In this document: piece by piece, positions 22,762 to 34,724 of the stretch
Layout of the letters: every line of letters starts with the position of its first letter
Numbering within the stretch: position 1 is the stretch's first letter
From: Ehretia macrophylla
Lineage: Eukaryota; Streptophyta; Magnoliopsida; Boraginales; Ehretiaceae
Assembly: GCA_037974665.1 (NCBI GenBank)
Contig: CM075764.1
Span: 79,004,325 to 79,068,324, forward strand
DNA: 64,000 nucleotides
Reading direction: 5' to 3'
Notes under the pieces: model-generated
What the model was told of the DNA's origin: nothing
Database searches by the model: none
Seen by the model: the letters and a program-made list of their open reading frames with translations, nothing else
Made by a program: the position numbers and the translations under genes

Positions 22762-25700
22762 TTAATCCCGAATTATTGGTTGAGCTGCCCATTTGAGATG
22801 TAAATTTAACTTGCCACATTTTGCTCCATCTAGGGGAAAGGAGTCTGTGAATTCCCCTTCCAGTATAACTCTGGTGAGTGTCATTATGCATTTTCCCAGT
22901 CTATCCTGAAACAATCAACTCAAATTAATAGAGAAAAAGCTGAATAATAAATTGTTTTTGAACTCATATGTGTAGAATATTTCCTGGCAATCTAATATAT
23001 TGGTTTGCCCAATGGGAAATTATAATTCCAAGTCAAAAGTCTTGCTTTTCTTGTATAAGTTGTGATTTTCTAAGCTGTATATGACTAAATTTTCATGATA
23101 ATGTACTAACAAATTCATAATTTTTGAAAGCTGAAGCAGATAAAACGCATTATGTTTCCAACTAAAAATGGAATACATTGGGCAGGAGAATTCACCTTTC
23201 CGAATGTGTCGTGGTCCCAGACTTCTACTATCAATAAATCATGTAAACCATCTTCAACAACAAAATCAAATGTTTGATTCCAAACTGGATTCAAGTTTTT
23301 ATTCATAACCTGGAGAGAAATCGGAACAATTATTACAAATAGTTTTGACAATAATATTGAGGGCCTGTTTAGTTGTGGAGATCATTTTCTATTTCCATTT
23401 TCTAAAATTAAACGGAAGCCGGGAGAGGAAGTCTATGTAATGAAATTGTAATAGACAAAGATGCTAATCAAAATGAAGAAGATTGTTAGTAAAGAAGAAA
23501 AACTACAAATTATTGTTCTTCAACTTGACTTAAAATCTACAGTTTGTAATTTTTTTTCCAATTCTTCAAATTCAAATTTTAATGATGTTATTTGTACAAT
23601 CTAGGGTTTAATGTTCTAGCACAATGGTTATAATTCGACTCTTGTGCAAAAAAGTCTGGAATGCCAAGTGCAGGTATTTTACCATTAGGCAACTGAGCAG
23701 GCCCTCAGAGTTTGCACAAATGGAGTAATGGAAATAAAAGCATGACATTTAAATAAATTTTATAGTACAGTCAAAAACTGTTTTAGGATGGGAGGAAAAG
23801 TAAATTTGATGTTTTTGGATGATCAGAAACTTACCCTAGTCTTATTTCTTTGTCCGGACTTCTTCATTATTAGTACAACAAAAGGATCAGATTTCCCACT
23901 GAGATCTGTGCCCGGCAGGTTTTCTGCAGATATTACTGTAACAGAAAGAACACCTCTAACAATGAAATCTTTCTTCTTCTCAAGTGCAGAATTCGCAAGA
24001 GAAGCAATATCATTTTTATCAGTTTCCTGTTTAAGGGCCTTCTCCAGGGAAGTCAATCTGAAGTCTGGGTTGAAGGGATTCATAAATGCACTCTCCATGC
24101 CAAAAGGACAATATAAAAGCTCCAAGTTCACCTAGAATACAAAATAAGATGTTGTAGACAGGATGAAAAATTCATCATAGGTTCATCGATAGTGATGTGA
24201 TACGTATCTGATAATCTAGTCTTGTAAAAGTGAAAGAAAAAGAGGTCCATGCATTATGAGAAGTCATCAATCAGATTGAACCTTGATGTAAAGAGTATGG
24301 CCAAAAAAGCTAACAAGCTCAGCTTGATTTCCAACATTAGATTGTAACAGAATTAAATAGTGATTGCAGTCAAAACATAATGCTTTCAAAGAAGATAACC
24401 ATCACTCCTCAGAGGAAGTTAAGTTACAGTGGCACAAACTACAGTATTATGGCTGTTCTAACTGCAAGGCTTATGAAGAAATTAATCATTATTAATGACA
24501 GGTTCCAAGGAAAATTCTTATCCAATTAGTAAAAGATTGCAAGTTTGAAGCCCGTAGCACAGGTGGCAGAAGGATTCATTGCACTGTGTTTTAGGCTATT
24601 ACTTTTCCTTTTCTTGGTTAGGACGTAATGACATATATTTCCACATTTCAGAAACAAAAGAAAGGATAATCTGCTTTGTAATTAAAGAATCTCTAGAAAT
24701 TGTTAGTGGTTGTGCTTTTCTCTGTTTGAAGACTCGGGGAACCTGTGGTGGCTCAACCTTCTCTGATGAACATTTACAATTTTACAGTTTTCTGTGATCA
24801 TTCTTCGACATATCCTCAGTACAAAGTATAGTCGAGGAAGGAATTAGAATTTCCATCAAGCAATTCTGCTGTGAAATTAAACACATATCTTGATCTACTT
24901 GTTTCATAATGTAATCAATAAGAGCTCAACCAAAATCATGCAAAGTAATTGTTCAGATTCTCACCTGACCCCTATTTTTGTTATCCCTCTGGACCTGTAA
25001 ATCCTTAACTAGCTTCAACCACACATCCTTGACCTTACCTGGCTCCAGATCCTTTAGTGGAAATTGAGCACAACCAATAAATTCAGCAGGTTTAAACCCT
25101 TCATCATCATAAACTCTTACTGTTAAGTGTTGAGTGGATACATCTTCAACTATAAACTCAAAATGCTCATTCCAGATTGGATTTATTTCGTTGCCCTGAA
25201 AAAACAATGTGGGGTTACGTTCAGCTCAAGGAAAAAGAGAAAGAAAAAACTTATGGTGGCTGACACACAACGATTGAGTTTTCTTACAATGACTTTGCTG
25301 CTTTTCATCCTGTCACGCAATGGACGTACGTATACAACGGAAAATGGATCAGATTTTCCAATGAGGTCCATGTTTGTTAATTCCTTAGCCTGTATGAGCT
25401 TCACCTCTAATGTTCCAACTGGCTTTAACTCGAGGTCACTTCAAACAAAAAACAAGTATGAAAAAAAGGTAAACAATCAGACAGAGCCTCCACCTCAGAA
25501 ACGCATATGCTTAAATAAAAGATTATGATACCAACATGTGAGTGCATGAACTATATTATTTGGCAAATAAAATTTACTGTGTCCTAAAATTGATGAATTA
25601 ATTGTATTGAAAGAAAAAAGAAAGAGAATATGTTGATTCAAGACAATAAGAGCCACCACCAACGATGACTCTAAAATAGAGGAAAATATAATGACTACAT

Positions 25701-28700
25701 GATAGAATTTTTGGTGTTCTAAAATACAATATGAGAGTGACTAGTTATAAGCGTCATAACTTAGTGATCAAGAATAAGAACTAGAGTAATTAGGAATATA
25801 ATTCGATAAGGAAACCTGAAATCTAGTCTAATAAGGAAATAAAATAATAATGCCTAAGTCTAGACTATTGCCTAAGCTAGTGCCATAACAAAAGAAATAA
25901 TATTGAAACCTAAAATATATTTCAACAGCCCCCTCAAACTCAAGTATGGTGAATCTAGAGCAACTTGAGTGATAACTGATAATTGCTGAGACATCTTGAA
26001 GGCATTGATCAAAGTAGCCAAAAGAAAATTTGTTAAAAATATTCGTTTGGTAGTTAGAGTCAAATCAAGACAGAATCAAAGGACCACGACTGAAGGCACA
26101 CAACGACGATCGCAACTGGACACTCAGTACACCGAGATAAGTGACGACTAAGGAAGAAAATAATGTCTTCTTAACATCAGGAGAAAAAAGGTACGATCAG
26201 GACCATGGCTGAAGGCATACAATGACAATTGCAATCAGACGCTCCAACACCTAGAAAAGGGACAGTTGAGGAAGAAGAGAACATCTTCTTACTACATCAA
26301 GAGAGAGAAGGTACCATCAAAGGGCCACAGTTAAAGGCACACATGATGATCGCTACCGGACACTCGGATGCCTAGACAATCGACAGTGGCAACGATGGTG
26401 GTGGAAATAATGAGATAACAATGACATAAGCTACCAGGATGGTAGCTCTGATACCATGTGAAAAGAAAAAGAAAAGAGAAAATATATGTTGATTCAAGAC
26501 AATAAGAGTCACCACTAACGATGACTCTAGAACAGAGGAAAATATAATGACTACGGCTCCGTTTGTTTGCCGTAAAATAACTTACTTGTGGAAAATGTTT
26601 TCAGTGAAAAATGTTTTCTTGGAAAATAAAATATTTTTCTCCGTTTGTTTACCGTAAAATAACTTGTTTGTGGAAAATGTTTTCAGTAGAAAATGTTTTC
26701 AGTGAAAAATGTTTTCCTGAGCTCCGTTTGTTTGCCGTAAAATAACTTGTTAAAGGAAAATATTTTTTTGGAAAATAGAATACTGGAAAATATTTTCTGG
26801 TGTTTGGATGTACAATAAAAAATATTTTCCGACATGAGATTTATATAAAAGAAAAATATACACATAAAATAGGGGTAGTTAAGTTCTGGAAAATGTTTTC
26901 ATCTCCCAAAGAAATGAAAACATTTTTCAAAATTTTGAACTAGCCGTCATTTTTTACCGGAAAACATTTTCCAGTTGACCAATTTTCCGGTGTTACCAAA
27001 CAGCGGAAAATCTCCAAAAAGTAGCCTACCATTTTTGACCGGAAAATGTTTTCCGGTTGACCAATTTTCCGGTGTTACCAAACACCGGAAAATCTTCAAA
27101 AAGTAGCCTATCATTTTTGACTGGAAAATGTTTTCCAGTTGACCAATTTTCCGGTGTTACCAAACACCGTAAAAGTAGGAAAATGTTTTCCGGAAGAATA
27201 TTTTACGGCAAACAAACGGAGCCTACATAATGAATTCTTGGTGTTTTAAAATACAATATAAGAGTGCCTATTTATAGACCTCATAACTTGGTGACCAAAA
27301 ATAAGAACTAGACTAATTAGGAATATAATTCGATAAAGAAGCCTGAAATCTAGTCTAATAAGGAAATAAAATAATGATGCCTAAGTCTAGACTATTGCCT
27401 AAACTAGTGCTATAACATAAGAAATAATATTGAAACCTAAAATATATTTCAACAAGTTGCAAAAGGCATATAATTATCACAGACCTAACATAATGATCCT
27501 GTCAAGAAAACATTTATGACTATAGTGTAATACTAAAGTCTACAACTCTTAAGTCATATAGTTGGGTGACCTTCGTTGTCTATTTCTCCAATCTTGATGA
27601 AAGTAAATATTTACTTCTCAGTTCCATGTATATAATTGTCAATAGTTTCATAAATTACAAACATAGAAATGCATTTATCTCGGATGGAAACCTAAATATA
27701 CCAAAATATTTTACAAAAGAAATTAGTCCAAAAGGTTTTTTTTTTTTTTTTTACTATATGATAATTTCTAGATAGATGCCTAATTAGGATCAACATCTTT
27801 AAGTAAGTCCACAAACGCGGTACATGGATGAGTTGTCCCTAAGCCATGTTAAACAATAAGGTTTTATGTCAGTGACATTGCAAGTCAGTCACTTTGGATA
27901 CCCATTGCTTTATGGACTTGACAAGCATGTACCAAACAACTAGGTAAATATCTTGCTTATTATAGGCCCACTTGATGTAATCATCTGAACTCTATAAATT
28001 AGTCCTTTACAAGGTTTATCAAGATTTCCAGTGTGCTTTTTCAGTTTGAACCAACAATTACAAGATGCAGTCCAATAGATCACATGTTTTGTGAATATTA
28101 GGATTTGGGCACTAGATGGTAACTCTAGAAATTGGAGCACTAATTTCTTCCTTTATAACAATTAACTAGCTTAAACTCGTATAGCATCCATCTGCGTGAT
28201 TTGCCCTCTCAACTACACTCACGGGGAGGCATTTAGCTAATAAGCCGGAGATATACTCCAGCATGTGAGTTTTCTATCTTTTACTTGTGGTTGTCATATA
28301 TTGTAGATAATAAGAAAAAACCCAACCAAGCCTGATCCTAGTAGGTAGAGTTGGCTATATGGATTTCTATAAGACATTAATTTGCTTGAACAGTACACAT
28401 TTATTTGGATCTTAAACCCAACACAAATTGCACATAGTTTGACAGAAACAGAACTAGTACATTTTGTTTTCCAATTTTTACAACTGAAACAGAGAAAGAT
28501 CAACTTTGCTGACTGCTATCTTACTTGACAAAAACATGGTTCATTAAAGTTACTGCCAGACCAAACTTCTTCCTTTTGCAAAACAAACATGGATATGGCA
28601 GTTGTGTTTACTACAAAGTGATTCTCAGTTTGGCTGATGTCATCAATGTGTCTCTTTGTGGTTCAGATGCCTTCTAAGTTCCATTTGACTATTCTATGTT

Positions 28701-31700
28701 GGTACTAACATCAGTAATATATATAGAAGAGAATTCCAAAATTTTATAAGTCAAAATATGGCAAATATGGAACTTAGAAACCTCAATTAGCTCAATAGCG
28801 AGAGCCAAAACCAGGGGGAAAGGGTGGGGGGTTGGGTTTGAGGGGTGCCTGCAATTGATTATAACAGATGCAATTAACTGATTGTCTTTTTCGTTCCAGA
28901 TTAAAGACTTTTATCCTTCAAAATGTTGGCTTTAGCAACTAGTAGTATTACTTAATGTTGAAATTGGAAGATAGTGCACATATTTAAAATTTCCAATTCA
29001 TCTTGTTTGATTTACTGCTTTCCTACTTTGTTAATAGCATTTTTATGATGTGATGTAATTGTTGGGGTTAAATCTTGATTTGGTGATATGTAGAAAGTCA
29101 AGGATTGGGGAACAGTCCTAGTTTAAGAACTAAATTTCTTATCTTGGATTTTTTATTAGATTTGTTCAATATTACAAACACCCCCCTAGCTCTGCGGTGC
29201 AGAAAAAACATAATCCTACGTCTGTATTGATGTCAAGCATGAGTGGTACTGTGTAGACGTTTAGAGGTTTGGTAACTTAATGCAGAATGAGAAACGATAT
29301 TTTACCTATAATCTCCTGGTAATATGGGTATGATTTGGCGAACTGGCCACATAATAGAATCTTCAATTGCATCTCTTATGGTTTCCTACACAAAGGAAAA
29401 CTAGTAGTTTATCATAAAAGAGACGCAACATGTCCATATGATCAAATGGACTAAAATGAGATATGCCTTCATTGCTGATATTACAAACTCTTTTATAGTT
29501 ATTTGCTGCTGCATATATTGTATTGTTCATGAGATTTCACATTCCAATGTCTACCATCGATAGTATCTCGCTAGATTTATAAGAGATTTTATTTACTAAC
29601 AGCAGAGAACAAAGGAAAGAGAAAGAAATTTATGTAATGATCGTTGACAAAGATGCAGAAAATGTGACGAGGAATTAACAATATAAGGAACTCTTGCATC
29701 TCATTTGCAGAAATAGTGAGTTCAATATGATCAACAATAACATGGACTCATTAACATTTGAAGATAGAAGTAAAACTTTGACATATGTTTTTTTATCCCT
29801 TTAGGCAAGAACTCTTATAGTGGAGAGTGAATAATAACATATCAGTTATGCAACGTTGCAGGATTTCAGCGGTGACAAAGCACAAAACTTTTATGATTGT
29901 GGTTCCAACAATCCGAAACATAAATGGATAGTTGAATGGTATTTATTTTTCATGATTTCTTGAGTAACAGTGGAAGAATTTAGCTGCAAATTCATACTCA
30001 ACCAATGTGCAATTTTTCTAACCTTTCTTCTTGATGTTGGCTACCTTCTCAATGAAAAAAATCAATATCCATTGTTTTAAAGAATATCTAATTCATCCAT
30101 AGACATTCATTCAGATAGGAAAACAAACATCTTTTAGTCGAAGCATATAAAATCTTTGTTAGTTTAAATTTCAAGATACATACAGAGTATACTTGGACAA
30201 ATCAACAACGTAAAGAAGCTTTAGAAAAACTCGCAAACCTCAATAGCCTCAGATATTCCTGGAATGGATCCTATATCTCCACCTACAACTTTGAGGGTGA
30301 AATCCAGATCTTTCTGTAGAGAGAAACATTAAGGTTCTTGTAATATTAAAATGAATTGCGACTCTGTCTAAGTAGTTTGTTTATCTTATATGAATGCATA
30401 ATTGCAATATATACTGAACATAACATGTGTTTGCACTTGTGTATCTATGTCCATGAAAAGTGCATGCTCAAGCACATTTGACAACAGATGAAGCAGAATC
30501 ATTCACTTCCATAATGAAAATTTAGAAATATTTCAATGAAGTGCATCAAAAGAACTCACCTGTTCTCTCAATGAGAAACAAACAGCTCCAAAACAAGGAA
30601 ACTCATCAACTAGTGGCTTGAAGATCAACCTGAAAACTCCAGTAAATCCAATATTTTTCACCTATATAAATAACTTGAGTCAGAATTTTTTCTCAACATC
30701 AGGTAAAGTTTGACGACTAGAAAGACTTGTTGCATATATTTCAAAGAAAGCACCGTTAGTGGTAACCGTCTGGGAAGAATAGATAATTACAACATGCTTA
30801 TCAACATCTAGGTGACAGTTTTATTGCTAGTACAGGATCCTGGACAAGAGATTGTTTTCCATGGTTTACCAAAAGCATACTTTCAGAGTTTTCTTAGACT
30901 CAGACAAATTATACTTCATCAGCATAAGCCCCCATTAAGTTTGAAATCAGAGAGTAGAATATGATACCATCAAAGACCAACACAGGATAGAATGCTTCAT
31001 CAGGATAAACGAGTGCATCTTGAGATGGTAAAGCTTGAAATATTAAGAGTGGACTAGAAAAGGCTTTCACTAGTCCTGAATTGATACGATGTAACATTTA
31101 AGACCAAGAAGCTCTCACTGCACATAAATTTCTCAGGAGAGTTGTGTGTGCTTCCCACCCAAGCTAACCAAAAGGGAGTGGGGCTGAGACACTAAAATTC
31201 AAGAGACATAAACAGGGAGAACGGCGAAACCAGAGACAACCAGAAGGCCAGTGTTAAAGATAAAAAGACCAACAATGACAAAGATGAAAAAGGAAGTTTC
31301 ATCGGGTCTTAGAAAAGCTAGGCATTTATCAGGTGCATATACACATGAAAAACATCCAAGGTTACAAAATCTATATTTTCTGAAATGAAATATCATGTCA
31401 AACAGAAATTGAGCATGGCGTCCACTTCAGAGCATCTGTCTAGAGTAACAATGATATTGGCAATTCACATTTTGAATAGGCATGCTAGTGACGCCATCCC
31501 TAATTGAGTGGAAGCTAAGCTAATGAGTACAACTAGAAGAATTCCAGCATTCTCTAATGAGTACAACTAGAAGGATTCCAGCATTCTCTGACGAACAAGT
31601 CAACTACTCCCAAGCGTCGATGTCTTTCCTGGAGAATGTCAAACGAAAGAACAGAAAGTCCAGCTTTCTGAGAGTAGTGAAGAAATTGAAAGTGAATTTA

Positions 31701-33934
31701 TTACACCAAGAACATGAGATGTACTGTGACTGGATCTTATGAAAAGATATATAATAAAACCGGTAGTTTCATCTGGAGCAGAATAACCACTCAAAAAAGT
31801 GAAAAAGGAAAAAGAAGAAATTAGAATTATTCACTTCGAAGAGGAACATTTTTAGTAAATAAAGTTCAATGTAATAGATTTAAATGTGATATACCCAGTG
31901 AAGAGAAGTAATTCTCTGGAACACATTAGAAGAGAGATCGAAGGAATCAGCTTCAGGACTAGACTCAAATTTATTAGTTCAATAAAAGGTGGGATTGATT
32001 GTCAACAAATGGAGTAAGAACCAATTTAGTCCATTATCTAATTAGCAATCACATAAAAGACCATATTAAAATTCATGATTTTCCCTTCAACTATTACTGT
32101 CTCGATCAAGAGCTTGATAGGAATATTAATGAGAATAGCCAATGAAATAAGATCCTACACAATCATCGACCTCAAATGCGTAGTCATCAGCGTTTAATCA
32201 GCTATTCAAAAGGAAAGCCCCAATATAATATTACTGTGGATTGGATCCCCTGCTTTGCTTATGAAGATATCTGTTAAATTTGCATCAAGTGCCTATGAAG
32301 CATAACCATAGTTGATGAAAAATGAGATAATAAAGAAGTTGACAAACACCTGTACAGGAAGTGCCACGCCAATTCTGGTGTTAATGTCAAGAACTACGTT
32401 CGGATCCCCATCCCATTGCAACTCGAATTCAATTATAGCTTCCCCTCTGTCGGCATCAATAACAGAAATTCCTGCAAGAGGGTTTGAAGGAGCATCAGAC
32501 AATGTTTGACAGCACAACAAGATGAGTTCTCACTCTTCAGAGCATTTGAAAGTATACGATCAATTTTTATCTCTTTCTTGCACACCAATAGTTCCAGATA
32601 TCAGAAGCATGTACTTTTCTTAGTCTGCAAGGTTCTTATCAAGTTGAGACTGATAGACAATTCAGTTTCCTTTCATAGCCATCAGTTTGCCAAAAACTAA
32701 CCTCATTGCCCGACCAAGTTAACAATCAGTGCCATATTTGCTTTTAACTTCACTAAAAAGTTTACAATTCATGACCACTTAGTTTCTTTCAATAGATATT
32801 AGTTCTTAAGAATTCTAACTTATCAGCCTGATCAATTTAAGGTTTCAATTCCACAAACTAATAAAAAGAAACTTGGGTGTTTTATTTTGCTTCTCTTTTC
32901 ATCTTTAATCTGTTCAAACCATGTTTGAACCTTGGTACAGAAATTTGGTTAGAGATCACATTCTATTACCATCTGAAACTTTATCAAACTATGTCAATCG
33001 TCCAGTTGTTTCACATGAAGGACATAGCATATGGAGATAACCTGTAAATTGAGGTGCCACTGTACCAAGGGTCAACTTTGAGAACTTAAGAGATGCTAAG
33101 ATAGTTGGTCTATGTTGCTCCAGAATTGGCTCAAGAGAGTTTCTTATTAGCTCGGACGCTGCCTGCACTCAAAGAGAGAGTATCAAAAGGGTCAGGCTTC
33201 CATCCGGCACACACACATGTGCACGTGTACCCGGACCCATCCGGATGCTGGATGGAAGTAATTTTTCTTATTAAAATGAATTGTCTACATCAACTACTTA
33301 CTCATAAAAACACATGCTAGTTGGAGTAAAAAGAGATACCTCATTAACATATGGCCAGATTTTATCAAGGTGGTGATTGAGCCACTTTAACTGCAATTAA
33401 ACAAATTCAAAAATCATTAAAAAAAAATATATATGCAGACATAAACAAGTAAACAAAAGGGGTTATGTTATACCTTTTGTAGTCGTGTGAAAACAACCCA
33501 AGAAGGGCAAAATTCATTTGGAAGTATTGTTCTGGAATCTTGAACCGTCATCCTCGCGAAAGCTGCCACAATTTCGGCCTAATTTAATTTGAAAACGAGT
33601 CATGAAAATAGATTTCGAGATTAAAATAAATAAAAAAAATAAGAGTGAAAAATGGTAAAAACACATAATAATAATCGTAACCACATAAAAAAAAAGAAAA
33701 AAAAAAGCACAGCACATGCATTATATGTAGGCTTATAGACATATAACAACAAGATTGAAAGCTTTGATAATACAAAAAACATGTGATCATAGAATAATTA
33801 AGAGGGCAGAAAAGAAAAGAGATAGGTACCAAATCGATTCGACGTTTGGATCTGATATTCTGATATCGAGCGAAACCAACTACAATAGCAATGCCCAATG
33901 AAGCTCCAAAGAATAAGCCTAGAAAGAAACCCAT
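22762..33934 (-). CDS. SYT5: Synaptotagmin SYT4/SYT5-like (SMP and two C2 domains), 13 exons, 565 aa
   Basis: Plant extended synaptotagmin: anchored in the ER membrane, it tethers ER to plasma membrane and moves lipid through its SMP domain while the C2 domains bind membrane, often with Ca2+. Coding exons, 5' to 3': 33934-33830, 33578-33474, 33390-33340, 33162-33042, 32471-32350, 30661-30560, 30313-30239, 29385-29306, 25438-25288, 25195-24965, 24131-23835, 23309-23196, 22905-22762. All 12 introns are GT-AG and phases join without a frame break; the stop is TAA at 22764-22762. Residues 1-22 form the membrane anchor (MGFFLGLFFGASLGIAIVVG), SMP is about 66-250, C2A about 262-375 (Asp278, Asp284, Asp334, Asp335) and C2B about 440-550 (Asp457, Asp463, Asp512, Asp514, Asp519), so the calcium loops look kept. 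The length fits Arabidopsis SYT4 and SYT5 as recalled (~560-570 aa); WLNHHL, VVGGDI and the AQPIIRD tail look more like SYT5. The exact paralogue is uncertain. Confidence 0.93.
25605..27454 (-). mobile_element. TRIM-like non-autonomous LTR element in intron 8 of the synaptotagmin gene
   Basis: Two direct LTRs lie at 25605-25927 (323 bp) and 26457-27454 (998 bp including a 669-bp MITE). Read on the minus strand the LTR starts TGTTGAAATATATTTTAGG. Before the left LTR is a polypurine tract TTTGAGGGGGC (minus), and next to the right LTR is the primer site TGGTATCAGAGC (minus strand of 26445-26456). The flanks AATTG (25600-25604) and AGTTG (27455-27459) are a target duplication with one mismatch. 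The ~520-bp interior codes for nothing and contains 2-3 tandem copies of a ~125-bp unit (GGACCAYGRCTGAAGGCA-type start). Without the MITE the element is about 1.18 kb. Confidence 0.88.
26555..27223. mobile_element. Tourist/Harbinger-like MITE, 669 bp, target duplication TAC
   Basis: Terminal inverted repeats are GGCTCCGTTTGTTTGCCGTA at the left and its complement at the right. TAC stands on both sides, and the sister LTR at about 25694 has the uninterrupted site GACTACATGATAG, which proves insertion. The interior is repetitive: a left subrepeat starting CCGTTTGTTT(G/A)CCGTAAAAT occurs three times (26560, ~26641, ~26723), and an ~84-bp unit containing GGAAAATGTTTTCC and CCGGTGTTACCAAACA occurs about 2.5 times near 26935-27170. 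It has no transposase. Assignment to Tourist rests on TIR shape and the 3-bp duplication; hAT is less likely. Confidence 0.8.
31521..31585. repeat. Short tandem duplication in intron 5 of the synaptotagmin gene
   Basis: A segment of about 35 bp containing AATGAGTACAACTAGAAG and ATTCCAGCATTCTCT is repeated head to tail with one base difference. It is intronic and non-coding. Confidence 0.7.
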
Positions 33935-34134
33935 CTCTTTTTGTGTTGTTTTGTTTCACTAGCAAGATGTGTATTAATTTATTTTTGAACCTCGTTAATA
34001 TATATGATCACACACTATACTACTAGTTTTGTCTATGTGATGGTGAGCCTGACAGAAAACAACAACTGAATGAAGCTTCTTGATTGTTTTTCATTTTCAT
34101 GTCTTCTTAAGAATATATATATATATATACACAA

Positions 34135-34179
<45 letters not shown>

Positions 34180-34724
34180 ACGCTGCTGTGTAGATGTAGA
34201 GGGAGATAACAGAAATTTGATTTGGAAGTTAAAAAAAAAAAAAAGATGGGAATGCGTGAAGTGACCAGGAAGAATCAGAATGTCTGTTGACGTGGCACAA
34301 ACTCAACTAGTGAACACTACTTTAATCATTAATTAATTAATTATATTCATCTTTCTTTACTGTGTTTTGAGTTCCATATTTTTTTATTCTAAAGAAAGTA
34401 ATATATTCTTCTCTTCCTCTGCCTGCAACCTTTTTGTTCGCTCCATCCAAGTAATATTGCATTTAATTTGTGCCTTCATCTATGGTACACCTGATAAAAA
34501 ATAATAATAATAATAAATTCATAGTTTTCTCCCGCACAAATCAAATGGTTCAACAAATTTTTAGACAATTATGTGTTACAGCTAGGCCCTTCATTACATA
34601 CATAACTTCGTTCTATAGTTATTAGAATATTATTTTAAAACGAGCAAATAACTAGCCACTTTCTTGAATTATAGTATCGGATAATTTCTTCTTTATCTTT
34701 TAAAATAATCACTTTTGACGGAGG
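33935..34724 (-). promoter_or_regulatory. Promoter and leader region of the synaptotagmin gene
   Basis: This ~790 bp upstream of the ATG at 33934 holds no other gene. A (TA)n element at about 34113-34130 lies ~185 bp upstream of the ATG and could serve as the TATA box; a weaker ATATATAT at ~33993-34002 is closer. A compound (GT)n(GA)n microsatellite lies at about 34135-34179. Beyond 34180 I see only AT-rich sequence without structure. Confidence 0.4.
34135..34179. repeat. Compound (GT)n(GA)n microsatellite
   Basis: About eleven GT followed by about eleven GA repeats, read as (TC)n(AC)n on the coding strand of the synaptotagmin gene. It sits next to the likely TATA element, so length variation could affect transcription. 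Confidence 0.9.

Noticed and set aside
22688-22891. 67-codon frame over the last synaptotagmin exon starting MHNDTHQSYTG
   Set aside because: It is an alternate frame of exon 13; the exon read in phase with exon 12 gives the C2B end and LHLKWAAQPIIRD.
34070-34264. 64-codon frame with VCVCVC and RERERE runs
   Set aside because: Translated (GT)n(GA)n microsatellite in the synaptotagmin promoter region.
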